This document shows, one piece after another, positions 50,307 to 61,000 of a DNA stretch of 64,000 nucleotides. The DNA is from Nocardioides sp. SYSU D00038 (lineage in GTDB: Bacteria > Actinomycetota > Actinomycetes > Propionibacteriales > Nocardioidaceae). Position 1 is the first letter of the stretch, and every line of letters starts with the position of its first letter. Location: assembly GCF_016924665.1 (NCBI RefSeq), contig NZ_JAFFJT010000005.1, forward strand, positions 1 through 64,000. The letters run 5' to 3'. A program made the translations under genes and the position numbers. The notes beneath the pieces were generated by a model. The model made no database searches and had not been told where the DNA came from. It saw nothing but the letters and a program-made list of their open reading frames with translations.

Positions 50307-50930
50307 ATGATCATCTCCGACTCCCACCAGTTCCTCTTCGTGCACGTGCAGAAGACCGGCGGCACCTCGATCGACCGGGTGCTGACCCCGCTGCTGGGCG
50401 ACGTCCGACGGATCAAGGAGGCCGACCGGCACGCCCCGCTGGGCCGCCTGCTCGAGCTGGAGCCGGCGCTCGCGTCGTACTGGACCGTCGGGTTCGTGCG
50501 CAACCCGTGGGCCCGGATGCTGTCGTGGTGGCGGATGATCGAGAGGTTCCGCGACGGCGCCGCGGCAGGCAACCAGGCCCACATCCGACACCTCGAGCGC
50601 AACCGCTTCGTCTCCGGAGTGCTGGCCGAGCACGCCGACTTCGAGTCCTTCGTGCTGCACGCCCCCGAGAAGTGGCGTCGGCTGCGGGTGCCCCAGAGCC
50701 GCTACCTGCACAGCCCGACCCGGCGGGCCGACCTCGTCGGCCGGCAGGAGACGCTCGACCAGGACATGAACGCCGTGCTCGCCCGGCTCGGGCTGCCCTA
50801 CGAGCCGCTGCCGAGGATCAACGTCGACCTCGATCGCCCCTCCTACCGCGACGTCTACTCCCCCGCCGCGCGCCGGCGGGTCGCCGAGCTGTTCGAGGCC
50901 GACATCCGCGCGTTCGCCTACGAGTTCTGA
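50307..50930 (+). CDS. sulfotransferase-like protein (family 2)
   Basis: A 207-residue P-loop sulfotransferase: FLFVHVQKTGGTSIDRVL is the PAPS 5'-binding loop and VGFVRNPWARMLSWWRMI the 3'-phosphate region. The remainder is helical and ends FEADIRAFAYEF, as in family-2 proteins that modify sugars. ATG 50307 is used; GTG 50298 would add three residues. It is 12 bases behind the DUF4832 gene and may sulfate a surface polysaccharide made with the genes ahead. Confidence 0.87.
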   Translation: MIISDSHQFLFVHVQKTGGTSIDRVLTPLLGDVRRIKEADRHAPLGRLLELEPALASYWTVGFVRNPWARMLSWWRMIERFRDGAAAGNQAHIRHLERNRFVSGVLAEHADFESFVLHAPEKWRRLRVPQSRYLHSPTRRADLVGRQETLDQDMNAVLARLGLPYEPLPRINVDLDRPSYRDVYSPAARRRVAELFEADIRAFAYEF

Positions 50931-50933
50931 GCC

Positions 50934-51242
50934 GTGACCGGTGACCGCGAGCGGGTTGCCGTGGTGACGATCCACCAGCGCGACCGGCTCTTCGTCGACG
51001 CGGTGCTGTGGTCCGACGGCTCCGTGGGCCTGGAGGGACAGGACCTGCGCGGCGACGACGAGCTGGAGTACTTCTTCACGATCGCTCCCGCCGACGTGCC
51101 GGCGCTGGTCGCGGCACTGGATGGTCGGCCCGGCGCCGACCCGCTGGCGCTGCTCCGCGCGCACGGAGACGCGCTGGTCTCCGCCGGGGAGATGCACTGG
51201 CTCCAGGCGCACGGCGTGCCGTTCACGCTGAGCACCTGGTAG
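50934..51242 (+). CDS. small hypothetical protein
   Basis: A 102-residue protein beginning at GTG 50934, four bases behind the sulfotransferase. It is a small alpha/beta sequence with VVTIHQRDRLFVDAVLWSDGSVGLEGQDL and ends HGVPFTLSTW. I do not recognise it. Close spacing suggests it is cotranscribed with the genes before it. Confidence 0.68.
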   Translation: MTGDRERVAVVTIHQRDRLFVDAVLWSDGSVGLEGQDLRGDDELEYFFTIAPADVPALVAALDGRPGADPLALLRAHGDALVSAGEMHWLQAHGVPFTLSTW

Positions 51243-51323
51243 CGCGACCGGATCGTCGACACTGCGCGCCGACGTCCGGTCCTCGGTGGCCTAGGCTGCC
51301 GCGCGAGCTCTCGAGGAGGACCC

Positions 51324-52367
51324 ATGGTCGACGCCCCCACCCCCGCGCAGCCGTCGGCGACCGCGAGGACGGCGGCCGCGGAGCGGCTGGCCGGCCTGGC
51401 GACCCCGGCGGGCGCGCTCGGGCGCCTCGGCGAGCTCGGCACCTGGGTCGCGGCCTGCCAGGACGCGGTGCCTCCCCGGCCGCTGGACGACGTGCGCCTG
51501 GTGGTGTTCGCCGGCGACCACGGCGTCGCGGCCCACGGCGTCTCGGCGTACCCGCCGGCGATCACGGCCGCGATGGTGCGCACCTTCGTGCTCGGCCGGG
51601 CCGGGGTGTCGGCGCTCGCGGCGGCGCACGGCGTGGCCGTGCGGGTCCTCGACCTCGGCGTCGACGACGACCTGGCCGGCGTGCCGTCCGACGTGACCGC
51701 CCACAAGGTGCGGCGCGGGTCGGGCGCCATCCACCTCGAGGACGCCCTCACCGCCGAGGAGACCAGGCGTGCCCTCGACGTCGGGGCCGCCGTGGCCCGG
51801 GAGGAGGTCGCGGCCGGCGCCGACCTGCTGCTCAGCGGCGACATGGGCATCGGCAACACCACCCCGGCCGCCGCTCTGGTGGCCGCCGCGCTGGGCCTGC
51901 CCGCGGGCGAGGTGGTGGGCCGCGGCACCGGCGTCGACGACGCCGGCCTGGCCCGCAAGACCGAGGTGGTCGCCGCCGCGCTGCACCGCGCGGGCGACCG
52001 CACCGACGACCCGGTGGAGACGCTGACCGCCCTCGGCAGCGCCGACCTGGCCGCCACCACCGGCTACCTGCTCACGGCCGCCGAGCTCGGCGTCCCGGTG
52101 CTGCTCGACGGGCTGATGTCGGTGGCCTGCGCGCTCACGGCCGATCGGATCGCGCCCGGCACCGCCGCCTGGTTCGCCGCCGGCCACCGCTCCACCGAGC
52201 CGGCCCAGTCGCTGGCGCTGGAGAAGCTCGGCCTCGAGCCGCTCCTCGACCTCGGGCTCCGTCTCGGCGAGGGCTCGGGGGCCGTAGCCGCCGTGCCGGT
52301 GCTCCGCTCGGCGGTCGCGCTGCTGCGCGACGTCGCGCTGCTCTCGGAGGTCGTGCCGGGTGGGTGA
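51324..52367 (+). CDS. cobT: nicotinate-nucleotide-dimethylbenzimidazole phosphoribosyltransferase
   Basis: A 347-residue CobT that makes alpha-ribazole phosphate, the lower-ligand nucleotide of cobalamin. Motifs: VFAGDHGVAAHGVSAYP, DMGIGNTTPAAALVAAAL, GRGTGVDD and the C-terminal LRLGEGSGAV with the catalytic glutamate. A GAGGAGG ribosome site lies just before the ATG. Its last eight bases overlap cobS. Confidence 0.95.
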   Translation: MVDAPTPAQPSATARTAAAERLAGLATPAGALGRLGELGTWVAACQDAVPPRPLDDVRLVVFAGDHGVAAHGVSAYPPAITAAMVRTFVLGRAGVSALAAAHGVAVRVLDLGVDDDLAGVPSDVTAHKVRRGSGAIHLEDALTAEETRRALDVGAAVAREEVAAGADLLLSGDMGIGNTTPAAALVAAALGLPAGEVVGRGTGVDDAGLARKTEVVAAALHRAGDRTDDPVETLTALGSADLAATTGYLLTAAELGVPVLLDGLMSVACALTADRIAPGTAAWFAAGHRSTEPAQSLALEKLGLEPLLDLGLRLGEGSGAVAAVPVLRSAVALLRDVALLSEVVPGG

Positions 52368-53058
52368 CGCCTGGCGGCTCGCCACGGGCACGCTCACCGC
52401 CCTCCCCGTGGCCGCGCCCTCGGCGGTCACCCGTGGCACCGCGCGCGGCGCGATGCTGCTCGCCCCGCTCGCCGTCGCGCCGCTCGGGCTGCTCGTCGCC
52501 GGGCTGCTCTGGCTCGGGGGGCTCACCGACCTGCCGCCGCTCGCCGTCGCCCTGGTCGCGCTCGGCGCGCTCGCCGCGGGCAGCCGGGCGCTGCACTGGG
52601 ACGGCCTCTCCGACGTCGTCGACGGCCTCACCGCCTCCTACGACGCCGAGCGCTCCCTCACCGTGATGCGCAGTGGCACCGCGGGTCCGGCCGGCGTCGT
52701 CGCCGTCGTCGTGGTGCTGGGCGTGCAGGCAGCCGCGCTGTCGGCGTACGTCGGAGACCTCGCCCACGCCCTGCTCGCCGGGCTGCTGGTCTGCCTCTCG
52801 CGGTGCGCGCTGTGGATCGTGTGCAGCACGCCGTTCCCCCCGGCCCGCGCCGACGGCCTGGGCGTGACCTACACCCGCACCATCCCGCTGGCCGTGGCCG
52901 TCGTCGCCGGGCTGCTGCTCGGGGTGGTCGGCGGGCTGGTGGTGCTGGTGCTGGTGCGCCGTGCGGTGCGCCGGCTCGGCGGGGTCACCGGCGACGTGTT
53001 CGGGGCGGCCGTGGAGCTCGCGCTCGCCACCCTGCTGCTCGGGCTCTCCTGGGTCTAG
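52360..53058 (+). CDS. cobS: adenosylcobinamide-GDP ribazoletransferase (cobalamin synthase)
   Basis: A 232-residue membrane enzyme that joins adenosylcobinamide-GDP to alpha-ribazole to give adenosylcobalamin. It has five to six hydrophobic helices and the acidic motif HWDGLSDVVDGLTAS, with GGVTGDVFGA near the end. GTG 52360 overlaps the end of cobT by eight bases. Its stop shares bases with the stop of cobU on the other strand (53055-53058, CTAG). Confidence 0.94.
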   Translation: MGDAWRLATGTLTALPVAAPSAVTRGTARGAMLLAPLAVAPLGLLVAGLLWLGGLTDLPPLAVALVALGALAAGSRALHWDGLSDVVDGLTASYDAERSLTVMRSGTAGPAGVVAVVVVLGVQAAALSAYVGDLAHALLAGLLVCLSRCALWIVCSTPFPPARADGLGVTYTRTIPLAVAVVAGLLLGVVGGLVVLVLVRRAVRRLGGVTGDVFGAAVELALATLLLGLSWV

Positions 53059-53585
53059 AGCCGCAGCACCCGACCGGCGACCACGAGGTGCACCTCGTCG
53101 CAGGCGGTCGCGACCTGCTGGTTGGCCCGCCCGAGCAGGTCGCGGAAGAGTCTGCCCGACCGGTGCTCGGGCACCACGCCCAGCCCGACCTCGTTGGTCA
53201 CCACGACCGCGGTCTGGGTCATCTCGGTGATCGCCGCGGCCAGCCCGGCGACGTGCTCGTCGACCAGGGCGGTGACCTCGTCCTGCGGCCACTCCCAGGC
53301 CGACGCGTCGTCGACCAGGCCGGTCACCCAGGTGCCGAGGCAGTCGACGAGCACCGGCCCGGCCGCCTCGCGCACCGCGCGGGCGACGTCGCGCGTCTCC
53401 ACCGTGGTCCAGGTGAGCGGGCGGCGGTCGCGGTGGGCGGCGATCCGCAGCGCCCAGTCGGGGTCGGCCTCCTCCTCGGGGGCCGGACCCGGCGCGATGT
53501 AGGTCAGCAGCGCGCGCTCGCGCACCAGCGCCTCCGCGTGGCTGGACTTCCCCGACCGCACGCCACCGGTCACGAGCACCTTCAC
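53055..53585 (-). CDS. cobU: adenosylcobinamide kinase/guanylyltransferase
   Basis: A 176-residue P-loop enzyme, also called CobP, that phosphorylates cobinamide and then makes adenosylcobinamide-GDP. Motifs: VLVTGGVRSGKSSHAEAL (Walker A), the GMP-attaching histidine in RIAAHRDRRP, and VVVTNEVGLGVVPEHRSGRLFRDLLG. GTG 53585 is chosen because GGAGG lies five bases upstream; a GTG at 53596 would add four residues. It is convergent with cobS and follows cobQ by 58 bases on the same strand. Confidence 0.94.
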   Translation of the reverse strand: MKVLVTGGVRSGKSSHAEALVRERALLTYIAPGPAPEEEADPDWALRIAAHRDRRPLTWTTVETRDVARAVREAAGPVLVDCLGTWVTGLVDDASAWEWPQDEVTALVDEHVAGLAAAITEMTQTAVVVTNEVGLGVVPEHRSGRLFRDLLGRANQQVATACDEVHLVVAGRVLRL

Positions 53586-53643
53586 GAGCACCTCCACGCT
53601 GTCGTCCCAGAAGGATGCCGTACGCCGCGTCGCCGCCGCGCGG

Positions 53644-55032
53644 TCACCCCACGCCCTCCCGGGCCAGCCGCAGCAGCGCGTCGACGTCGAGGTGCTCCTC
53701 GACGAGGTCGCCGAGCAGGTCGAGGCGCCGCTCGCGGGCGGCCGGGAAGGACGCGCGAGAGGTGACGCCGAGGGCCCGCCGGAGGTACGCCGCCCGGTGG
53801 GCGTCGTCCTCGAGCGCACCGTGCACCATGGTGCCGGTCACCGGTCCGCGCTCGAGCTCGCCGGCGACCCGGCCGTGGTGGATCTCGTAGCCGGCGGGCT
53901 CGTGGCGGCGCAGCACCTTCTCGGGCGTGAACGTCGTGACCAGGTCGAGCAGCCCCAGCCCGGCGACGGTGCCGGGCGGCCCCTCGACGCCGTCGGGGTC
54001 GGCCACCTCGCGCCCCAGCAGCTGGCAGCCGCCGCAGATCGCCAGCACCGGCCGGCCCGCCTCGGCGTGCGCGACCACCGCGCGGTCGAGGCCGCGCTCG
54101 CGCAGCCAGGCGAGGTCGGCGACCGTGGCCCGGGTGCCGGGCAGCACCAGGAGGTCGGCGTCGGCGAGCGCCCGGGGTGTGGAGGCGAAGACCACGTCGA
54201 GGTCCGGCTCGAGTCCGAGGGCGTCGACGTCGGTGAGGTTCGAGATCCGCGGCAGCCGCACCACCGCCACCCGGTGGGTGCCGCCGGTCGAGCGCCGCCC
54301 CTCGAGGTCGAGGGCGTCCTCGCTGTCGAGCCACAGGTCCGGGTGCCACGGCAGCACGCCGTGCACCGGCCGCCCGGTGCGGGCGACCAGCTCAACGAGG
54401 CCCGGGCGGAGCAGGTCGAGGTCGCCGCGGAACTTGTTGACCACCCAGCCCGCCAGCAGCCGCGCGTCCGCGTCGTCGAGCAGCACGAGGGTGCCGACGA
54501 ACGCCGCGAGCACCCCGCCCCGGTCGATGTCGCCCACCACCACGACCGGCAGGTCGGCGTGGCGGGCCAGGCCCAGGTTGACGTAGTCGCCGCGGCGCAG
54601 GTTGACCTCCGCCGGGCTACCCGCGCCCTCGGCCACCACCACGTCGTGGCGGGCCGCCAGGTCGTCGTACGCCGCGTGCGCCGTGGCGGCCAGGTGGCGC
54701 CGGCCCGCCGGCCAGTCCGACGACGACAGCTCACCGCCGGGGCGGCCCATCAGCACCACGTGGCTGCGCCGGTCGCTGCCCGGCTTGAGCAGCACCGGGT
54801 TCATCGCCACCTCGGGCTCGACCCGGGCGGCGAGCGCCTGCACCCACTGGGCCCGGCCGATCTCGGCGCCCTCGCCGTCGGGGCCGGTGACGACCATCGA
54901 GTTGTTGCTCATGTTCTGCGCCTTGTAGGGCGCCACCCGCACGCCGCGCCGCGCGAACGCCCGGCACAGGCCGGTCGTCACCACGCTCTTGCCGGCGTCG
55001 GAGGCGGTGCCGGCGACCAGGAGCCCGCTCAT
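53644..55032 (-). CDS. cobQ: cobyric acid synthase
   Basis: A 462-residue glutamine-dependent amidotransferase that amidates the cobyrinic acid side chains. The N-terminal ATPase-like domain has LLVAGTASDAGKSVVTTGLCRAF and APYKAQNMSNNS. The C-terminal triad domain has the nucleophile in AICGGCQLLG and GYEIHHGRV. Length is near normal for CobQ (about 480). It starts 53 bases before the SDR gene stop and is not coupled to it. No cobalamin riboswitch is recognisable upstream. Confidence 0.94.
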   Translation of the reverse strand: MSGLLVAGTASDAGKSVVTTGLCRAFARRGVRVAPYKAQNMSNNSMVVTGPDGEGAEIGRAQWVQALAARVEPEVAMNPVLLKPGSDRRSHVVLMGRPGGELSSSDWPAGRRHLAATAHAAYDDLAARHDVVVAEGAGSPAEVNLRRGDYVNLGLARHADLPVVVVGDIDRGGVLAAFVGTLVLLDDADARLLAGWVVNKFRGDLDLLRPGLVELVARTGRPVHGVLPWHPDLWLDSEDALDLEGRRSTGGTHRVAVVRLPRISNLTDVDALGLEPDLDVVFASTPRALADADLLVLPGTRATVADLAWLRERGLDRAVVAHAEAGRPVLAICGGCQLLGREVADPDGVEGPPGTVAGLGLLDLVTTFTPEKVLRRHEPAGYEIHHGRVAGELERGPVTGTMVHGALEDDAHRAAYLRRALGVTSRASFPAARERRLDLLGDLVEEHLDVDALLRLAREGVG

Positions 55033-55085
55033 CGTCGCGCAGCCTACGCGCGCAGCCGCTCCGGCAGCCGGGCCGCGGTGCGGCG

Positions 55086-55871
55086 CTAGGGCAGGATCGA
55101 GTCGACGTAGCCGCCGTCGACCCGGACCGCCGCGCCGGTGGTGGCCGAGGCCAGCGGGGAGGCGAGGTAGACCACGAGGTTGGCGATCTCGTCGGGCTCG
55201 ATCAGCCGCTCCAGCAGCGACTGCGGGCGGTGGCGACGCATGAACTCCGCCTGCGCCTCCTCCCACGGCAGCTCGTCGCCCACGATCTGGCGCACGAACT
55301 CCTCGACCCCCTCGGTGTGGGTAGGCCCGGCGATCACCGAGTTGACCGTCACCCCGGACCCCGAGGCCTCCTTGGCGAACCCGCGCGAGACCGCGAGCAG
55401 GGCGGTCTTGGACGTCCCGTAGTGGATCATCTCGGCCGGGATCACGACCGCCGAGTCGCTGGCGACGTTCTGCACCCGGCCCCAGCCGCGCTCGCGCATC
55501 CCGGGCAGGTAGGTGCGGATCAGCCGCACCGCGCTCAGCACGTTGACCTCGAAGTAGCGGCGCCACTCCTCGTCGCTGATCTCGAGGGCGGGCCGGGCAC
55601 CGAAGATGCCGAGATTGTTGACGAGGACGTCGACGTCGGGCACCTGCTCCAGGATCGTCGCGACGCCGGCCTCGGTCGTGACGTCGGCCGCGACGCCCAC
55701 GACGTCGCCGGGGAGCTCGGCGGCGGCGGCCGCCACCCGGGCCGCCGTGCGGCCGTTGACCACCACCCGGGCCCCGGCGGCGGCCAGTCCCCGGGCGATC
55801 GCGAGGCCGATCCCCTGGGTCGAGCCCGTCACGAGGGCGGTGCGTCCGGTCAGGTCGAGCGTCAGGGCCAT
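55086..55871 (-). CDS. short-chain dehydrogenase/reductase
   Basis: A 261-residue SDR: VTGSTQGIGLAIA at residues 14-26, VLVNNLGIFG, ASDSAVVIPAEMIHYGTSKTALLAVSRGFA (Ser/Tyr/Lys triad), and ATTGAAVRVDGGYVDSILP at the end. It has the insertion EFVRQIVGDELPWEEAQAEFMRRHRP typical of a subgroup of oxidoreductases. Substrate unknown. Divergent from the hybrid kinase gene, 138 bases between starts. Confidence 0.9.
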   Translation of the reverse strand: MALTLDLTGRTALVTGSTQGIGLAIARGLAAAGARVVVNGRTAARVAAAAAELPGDVVGVAADVTTEAGVATILEQVPDVDVLVNNLGIFGARPALEISDEEWRRYFEVNVLSAVRLIRTYLPGMRERGWGRVQNVASDSAVVIPAEMIHYGTSKTALLAVSRGFAKEASGSGVTVNSVIAGPTHTEGVEEFVRQIVGDELPWEEAQAEFMRRHRPQSLLERLIEPDEIANLVVYLASPLASATTGAAVRVDGGYVDSILP

Positions 55872-56009
55872 GCCCGGCACAACCGCGCCCGGCCTTCCGG
55901 TGTTCCGGCCGGAACCGCCACCACGACGGCTCCGCGCCGCTACCGTGATGGGGCACGGACCGCTGGCGGGAGGGCCGGTGGGCGTGCTCGAGGCCGGGAG
56001 GGCCCGCAC

Positions 56010-58793
<2,784 letters not shown>

Positions 58794-58797
58794 TCCC

Positions 58798-58821
58798 GGC
58801 CGTCCGTGCAACCGGACGGCC
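58798..58821 (+). terminator. hairpin terminator after the hybrid kinase
   Basis: GGCCGTCCG pairs perfectly with CGGACGGCC across a six-base loop, directly after the stop codon; no T tract follows. Confidence 0.7.
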
Positions 58822-58901
58822 CTCCCGGGCGTAGCACCATGGGGCGCACGCGTGCGCCGACGGCACGACACGAGACGACCCACGAGGACGAAGGACGGGA
58901 C

Positions 58902-59672
58902 ATGGGCTGGAAGGACGTCGCCAAGCTGGCGTCGGGCTGGGCGGGAGCCAAGAAGGACGAGCTGCTGACCGCCGACCAGGACGAGCGCGAGCAGGCCCGG
59001 GCGCGGGCGCAGGAGATCCAGCAGCAGGCGCGGCAGGAGGTCGGCACGTCGTTCCTGGAGAAGGTGCTGCCGCCCGAGATGGCCGAGAAGGTCACCGCCC
59101 ACCGCCCCGAGAACGTCGCCGCGCGCGAGGCCGAGGAGGCGGTCGCGGCCGAGACGGCCCGCCGGGAGCGCCTGGCCGGCATGAGCACCTCCGGCGACAC
59201 CGCCGAGCTGACGCTGACGATCTCCGGCGGCGAGTCGGGCACGGTGACGGTCACCCTGCCCTGCGAGCGCGAGGAGGAGCACCCCGACCCGGCCGACCTG
59301 GCCGACGTCCCCGAGGGCGAGGCGCCGCCGCTGTCGTGGCTGCGGCTCCGGCTCGAGGCGGTCGACCCGGTGCCGGTCGGCTCGACCAGCCTGGTCGCGC
59401 TCGGCATCGGCGTCCCGGACTACCGCGGCCCGGGACGCTACGACCTCGCCGAGCTGCACCGCCGCGGCGAGGCCGGCGAGATCGGCTGGTGGGAGGCGAT
59501 GGACCTCTACCTCCAGCCGGTCGACGAGGCCGACGACCGCACCTGGTGGGTCGACGTCAACGGCGCGGCGCCGGTGGTCGTGGAGGTCGCCGACGGCTCG
59601 CTCACCTTCGACCTGCCGATGGCCTCGGCGGTCAGCGCGATCCGGGCGACGGGGACGATCCGCTGGGGCTGA
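58902..59672 (+). CDS. hypothetical protein with Glu/Arg helical N-terminus and beta C-terminus
   Basis: A 256-residue protein. Residues 15-95 are highly charged helices (DEREQARARAQEIQQQARQEVG), then a beta domain with LTLTISGGESGTVTVTLP and a second region with DYRGPGRYDLAELHRRGEAGEIGWWEAMDLYLQP. AAGGACGGGAC precedes the ATG; an in-frame ATG further up at 58839 would add a low-quality N-terminus. I do not recognise the family. Confidence 0.72.
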   Translation: MGWKDVAKLASGWAGAKKDELLTADQDEREQARARAQEIQQQARQEVGTSFLEKVLPPEMAEKVTAHRPENVAAREAEEAVAAETARRERLAGMSTSGDTAELTLTISGGESGTVTVTLPCEREEEHPDPADLADVPEGEAPPLSWLRLRLEAVDPVPVGSTSLVALGIGVPDYRGPGRYDLAELHRRGEAGEIGWWEAMDLYLQPVDEADDRTWWVDVNGAAPVVVEVADGSLTFDLPMASAVSAIRATGTIRWG

Positions 59673-59785
59673 CCGTCGCTCGCAGCACGCCTCCCGGTGG
59701 GCCGAGCGACGGCGCCGCAGGTCTGGACCCGGCCCGGGCGGGACACCGGGCGGGCGACCCTGTCGTCCCAACCGGAGGTGCCCCC

Positions 59786-59932
59786 GTGAAGCGCCCACAG
59801 ATGGTGTTCGTGGTCGTCCTGACCCTGATCGTGGTGGGGTTGGGTGCGTTCCTGCTCATCGGTGCCATCCGGGGCAACGACACCGACCTGCAGGAGGAGC
59901 AGCCGACACCGACGCCCTCCTCGACCTCCTGA
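59786..59932 (+). CDS. small single-helix membrane protein
   Basis: A 48-residue protein starting GTG with GGAGG eight bases before it. It has one hydrophobic helix, MVFVVVLTLIVVGLGAFLLIG, after a basic start (KRPQ), and a polar tail rich in Gln, Pro, Thr and Ser (DLQEEQPTPTPSSTS). It is likely a membrane-anchored microprotein of unknown role. Confidence 0.6.
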   Translation: MKRPQMVFVVVLTLIVVGLGAFLLIGAIRGNDTDLQEEQPTPTPSSTS

Positions 59933-59941
59933 CCCGGACGG

Positions 59942-60961
59942 TCAGCGCCAGCCGAGCTCCGGCGCGAGGTGCGTGACGACGCTCTCGAGCACGTGCGCGT
60001 TGTAGTCGACGCCGAGCTGGTTGGGCACGGTCAGCAGCAGCGTGTCGGCGGCCGCGACCGCCTCGTCGGCGCGCAGCTCCTCGACCAGCCGGTGCGGCTC
60101 GCCGGCATAGGTCTTGCCGAACCGGGCGGTTCCGCCGTCGATGATGCCGACCTGGTCGCGGCTGGCCCGCTCCTGGCCGAAGTATGCGCGGTCGCGGTCG
60201 TCGACCAGCGGGAAGATGCTGCGGCTCACCGAGATCCGCGGCTCCCGCTCGTGGCCGGCCGTCCGCCAGGCGTCGCGGAACCGCTGGATCTGCTCGGCCT
60301 GGAGCTCGTGGAAGGGCACCCCGGTGTCCTCGGTGAGCAGGGTCGAGCTCATCAGGTTCATCCCCTGCTGCGCGGTCCACTCGGCGGTCGCCCGCGACCC
60401 GGCGCCCCACCAGATCCGCTCGCGCAGGCCGGGCGAGTGCGGCTCGACGCGCAGCAGCCCGGGCGGGTTGGGGAACATCGGCCGCGGGTTCGGCTCGGCG
60501 AACCCCTCCCCCTCGATCACCTCGAGGAAGACCCGGGTGTGCTCGCGAGCCATGTCGGCGTGGTCGGTGCCTTCGGCCGGCAGGTGCCCGAAGTAGCGGA
60601 AGCCGTCGATCACTTGCTCCGGTGACCCCCGGCTGATGCCGAGCTGGAGCCGGCCGCCCGAGATCAGGTCGGCCGAGCCGGCGTCCTCGGCCATGTAGAG
60701 CGGGTTCTCGTAGCGCATGTCGATGACGCCGGTGCCGATCTCGATCCGGCTGGTGCGCGCCCCCACCGCGGCCAGCAGCGGGAACGGCGAGGCCAGCTGG
60801 CGGGCGAAGTGGTGCACCCGGAAGTACGCCCCGTCGACGCCCAGCTCCTCGGCCGCGACCGCCAGGTCGATCGACTGCAGCAGCGCGTCGGCAGCCGACC
60901 GCGTCGCCGAGTGCGGCGACGGCGTCCAGTGGCCGAAGGACAGGAACCCGATGTTCTTCAT
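59942..60961 (-). CDS. LLM-class flavin-dependent oxidoreductase
   Basis: A 339-residue luciferase-like monooxygenase. It begins with FLSFGHWTPSPHSATRSAAD and contains SIDLAVAAEELGVDGAYFRVHHFARQ, IEIGTGVIDMRYENPLYMAEDAGSADLISGGRLQLGISRGSPEQV, then WWGAGSRATAEWTAQQG. The family uses FMNH2 or F420. The SADLISGGRLQLGISRGS stretch is a flavin phosphate site. Substrate unknown. ATG at 60961. Confidence 0.9.
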   Translation of the reverse strand: MKNIGFLSFGHWTPSPHSATRSAADALLQSIDLAVAAEELGVDGAYFRVHHFARQLASPFPLLAAVGARTSRIEIGTGVIDMRYENPLYMAEDAGSADLISGGRLQLGISRGSPEQVIDGFRYFGHLPAEGTDHADMAREHTRVFLEVIEGEGFAEPNPRPMFPNPPGLLRVEPHSPGLRERIWWGAGSRATAEWTAQQGMNLMSSTLLTEDTGVPFHELQAEQIQRFRDAWRTAGHEREPRISVSRSIFPLVDDRDRAYFGQERASRDQVGIIDGGTARFGKTYAGEPHRLVEELRADEAVAAADTLLLTVPNQLGVDYNAHVLESVVTHLAPELGWR

Positions 60962-61000
60962 GGCGGGGCTAACCGGACCGAAGTCCGGTTTCTTCCCCGG

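Noticed and set aside
53586-55100. Cobalamin riboswitch before cob genes
   Set aside because: The short gaps contain no recognisable B12 box or long leader.
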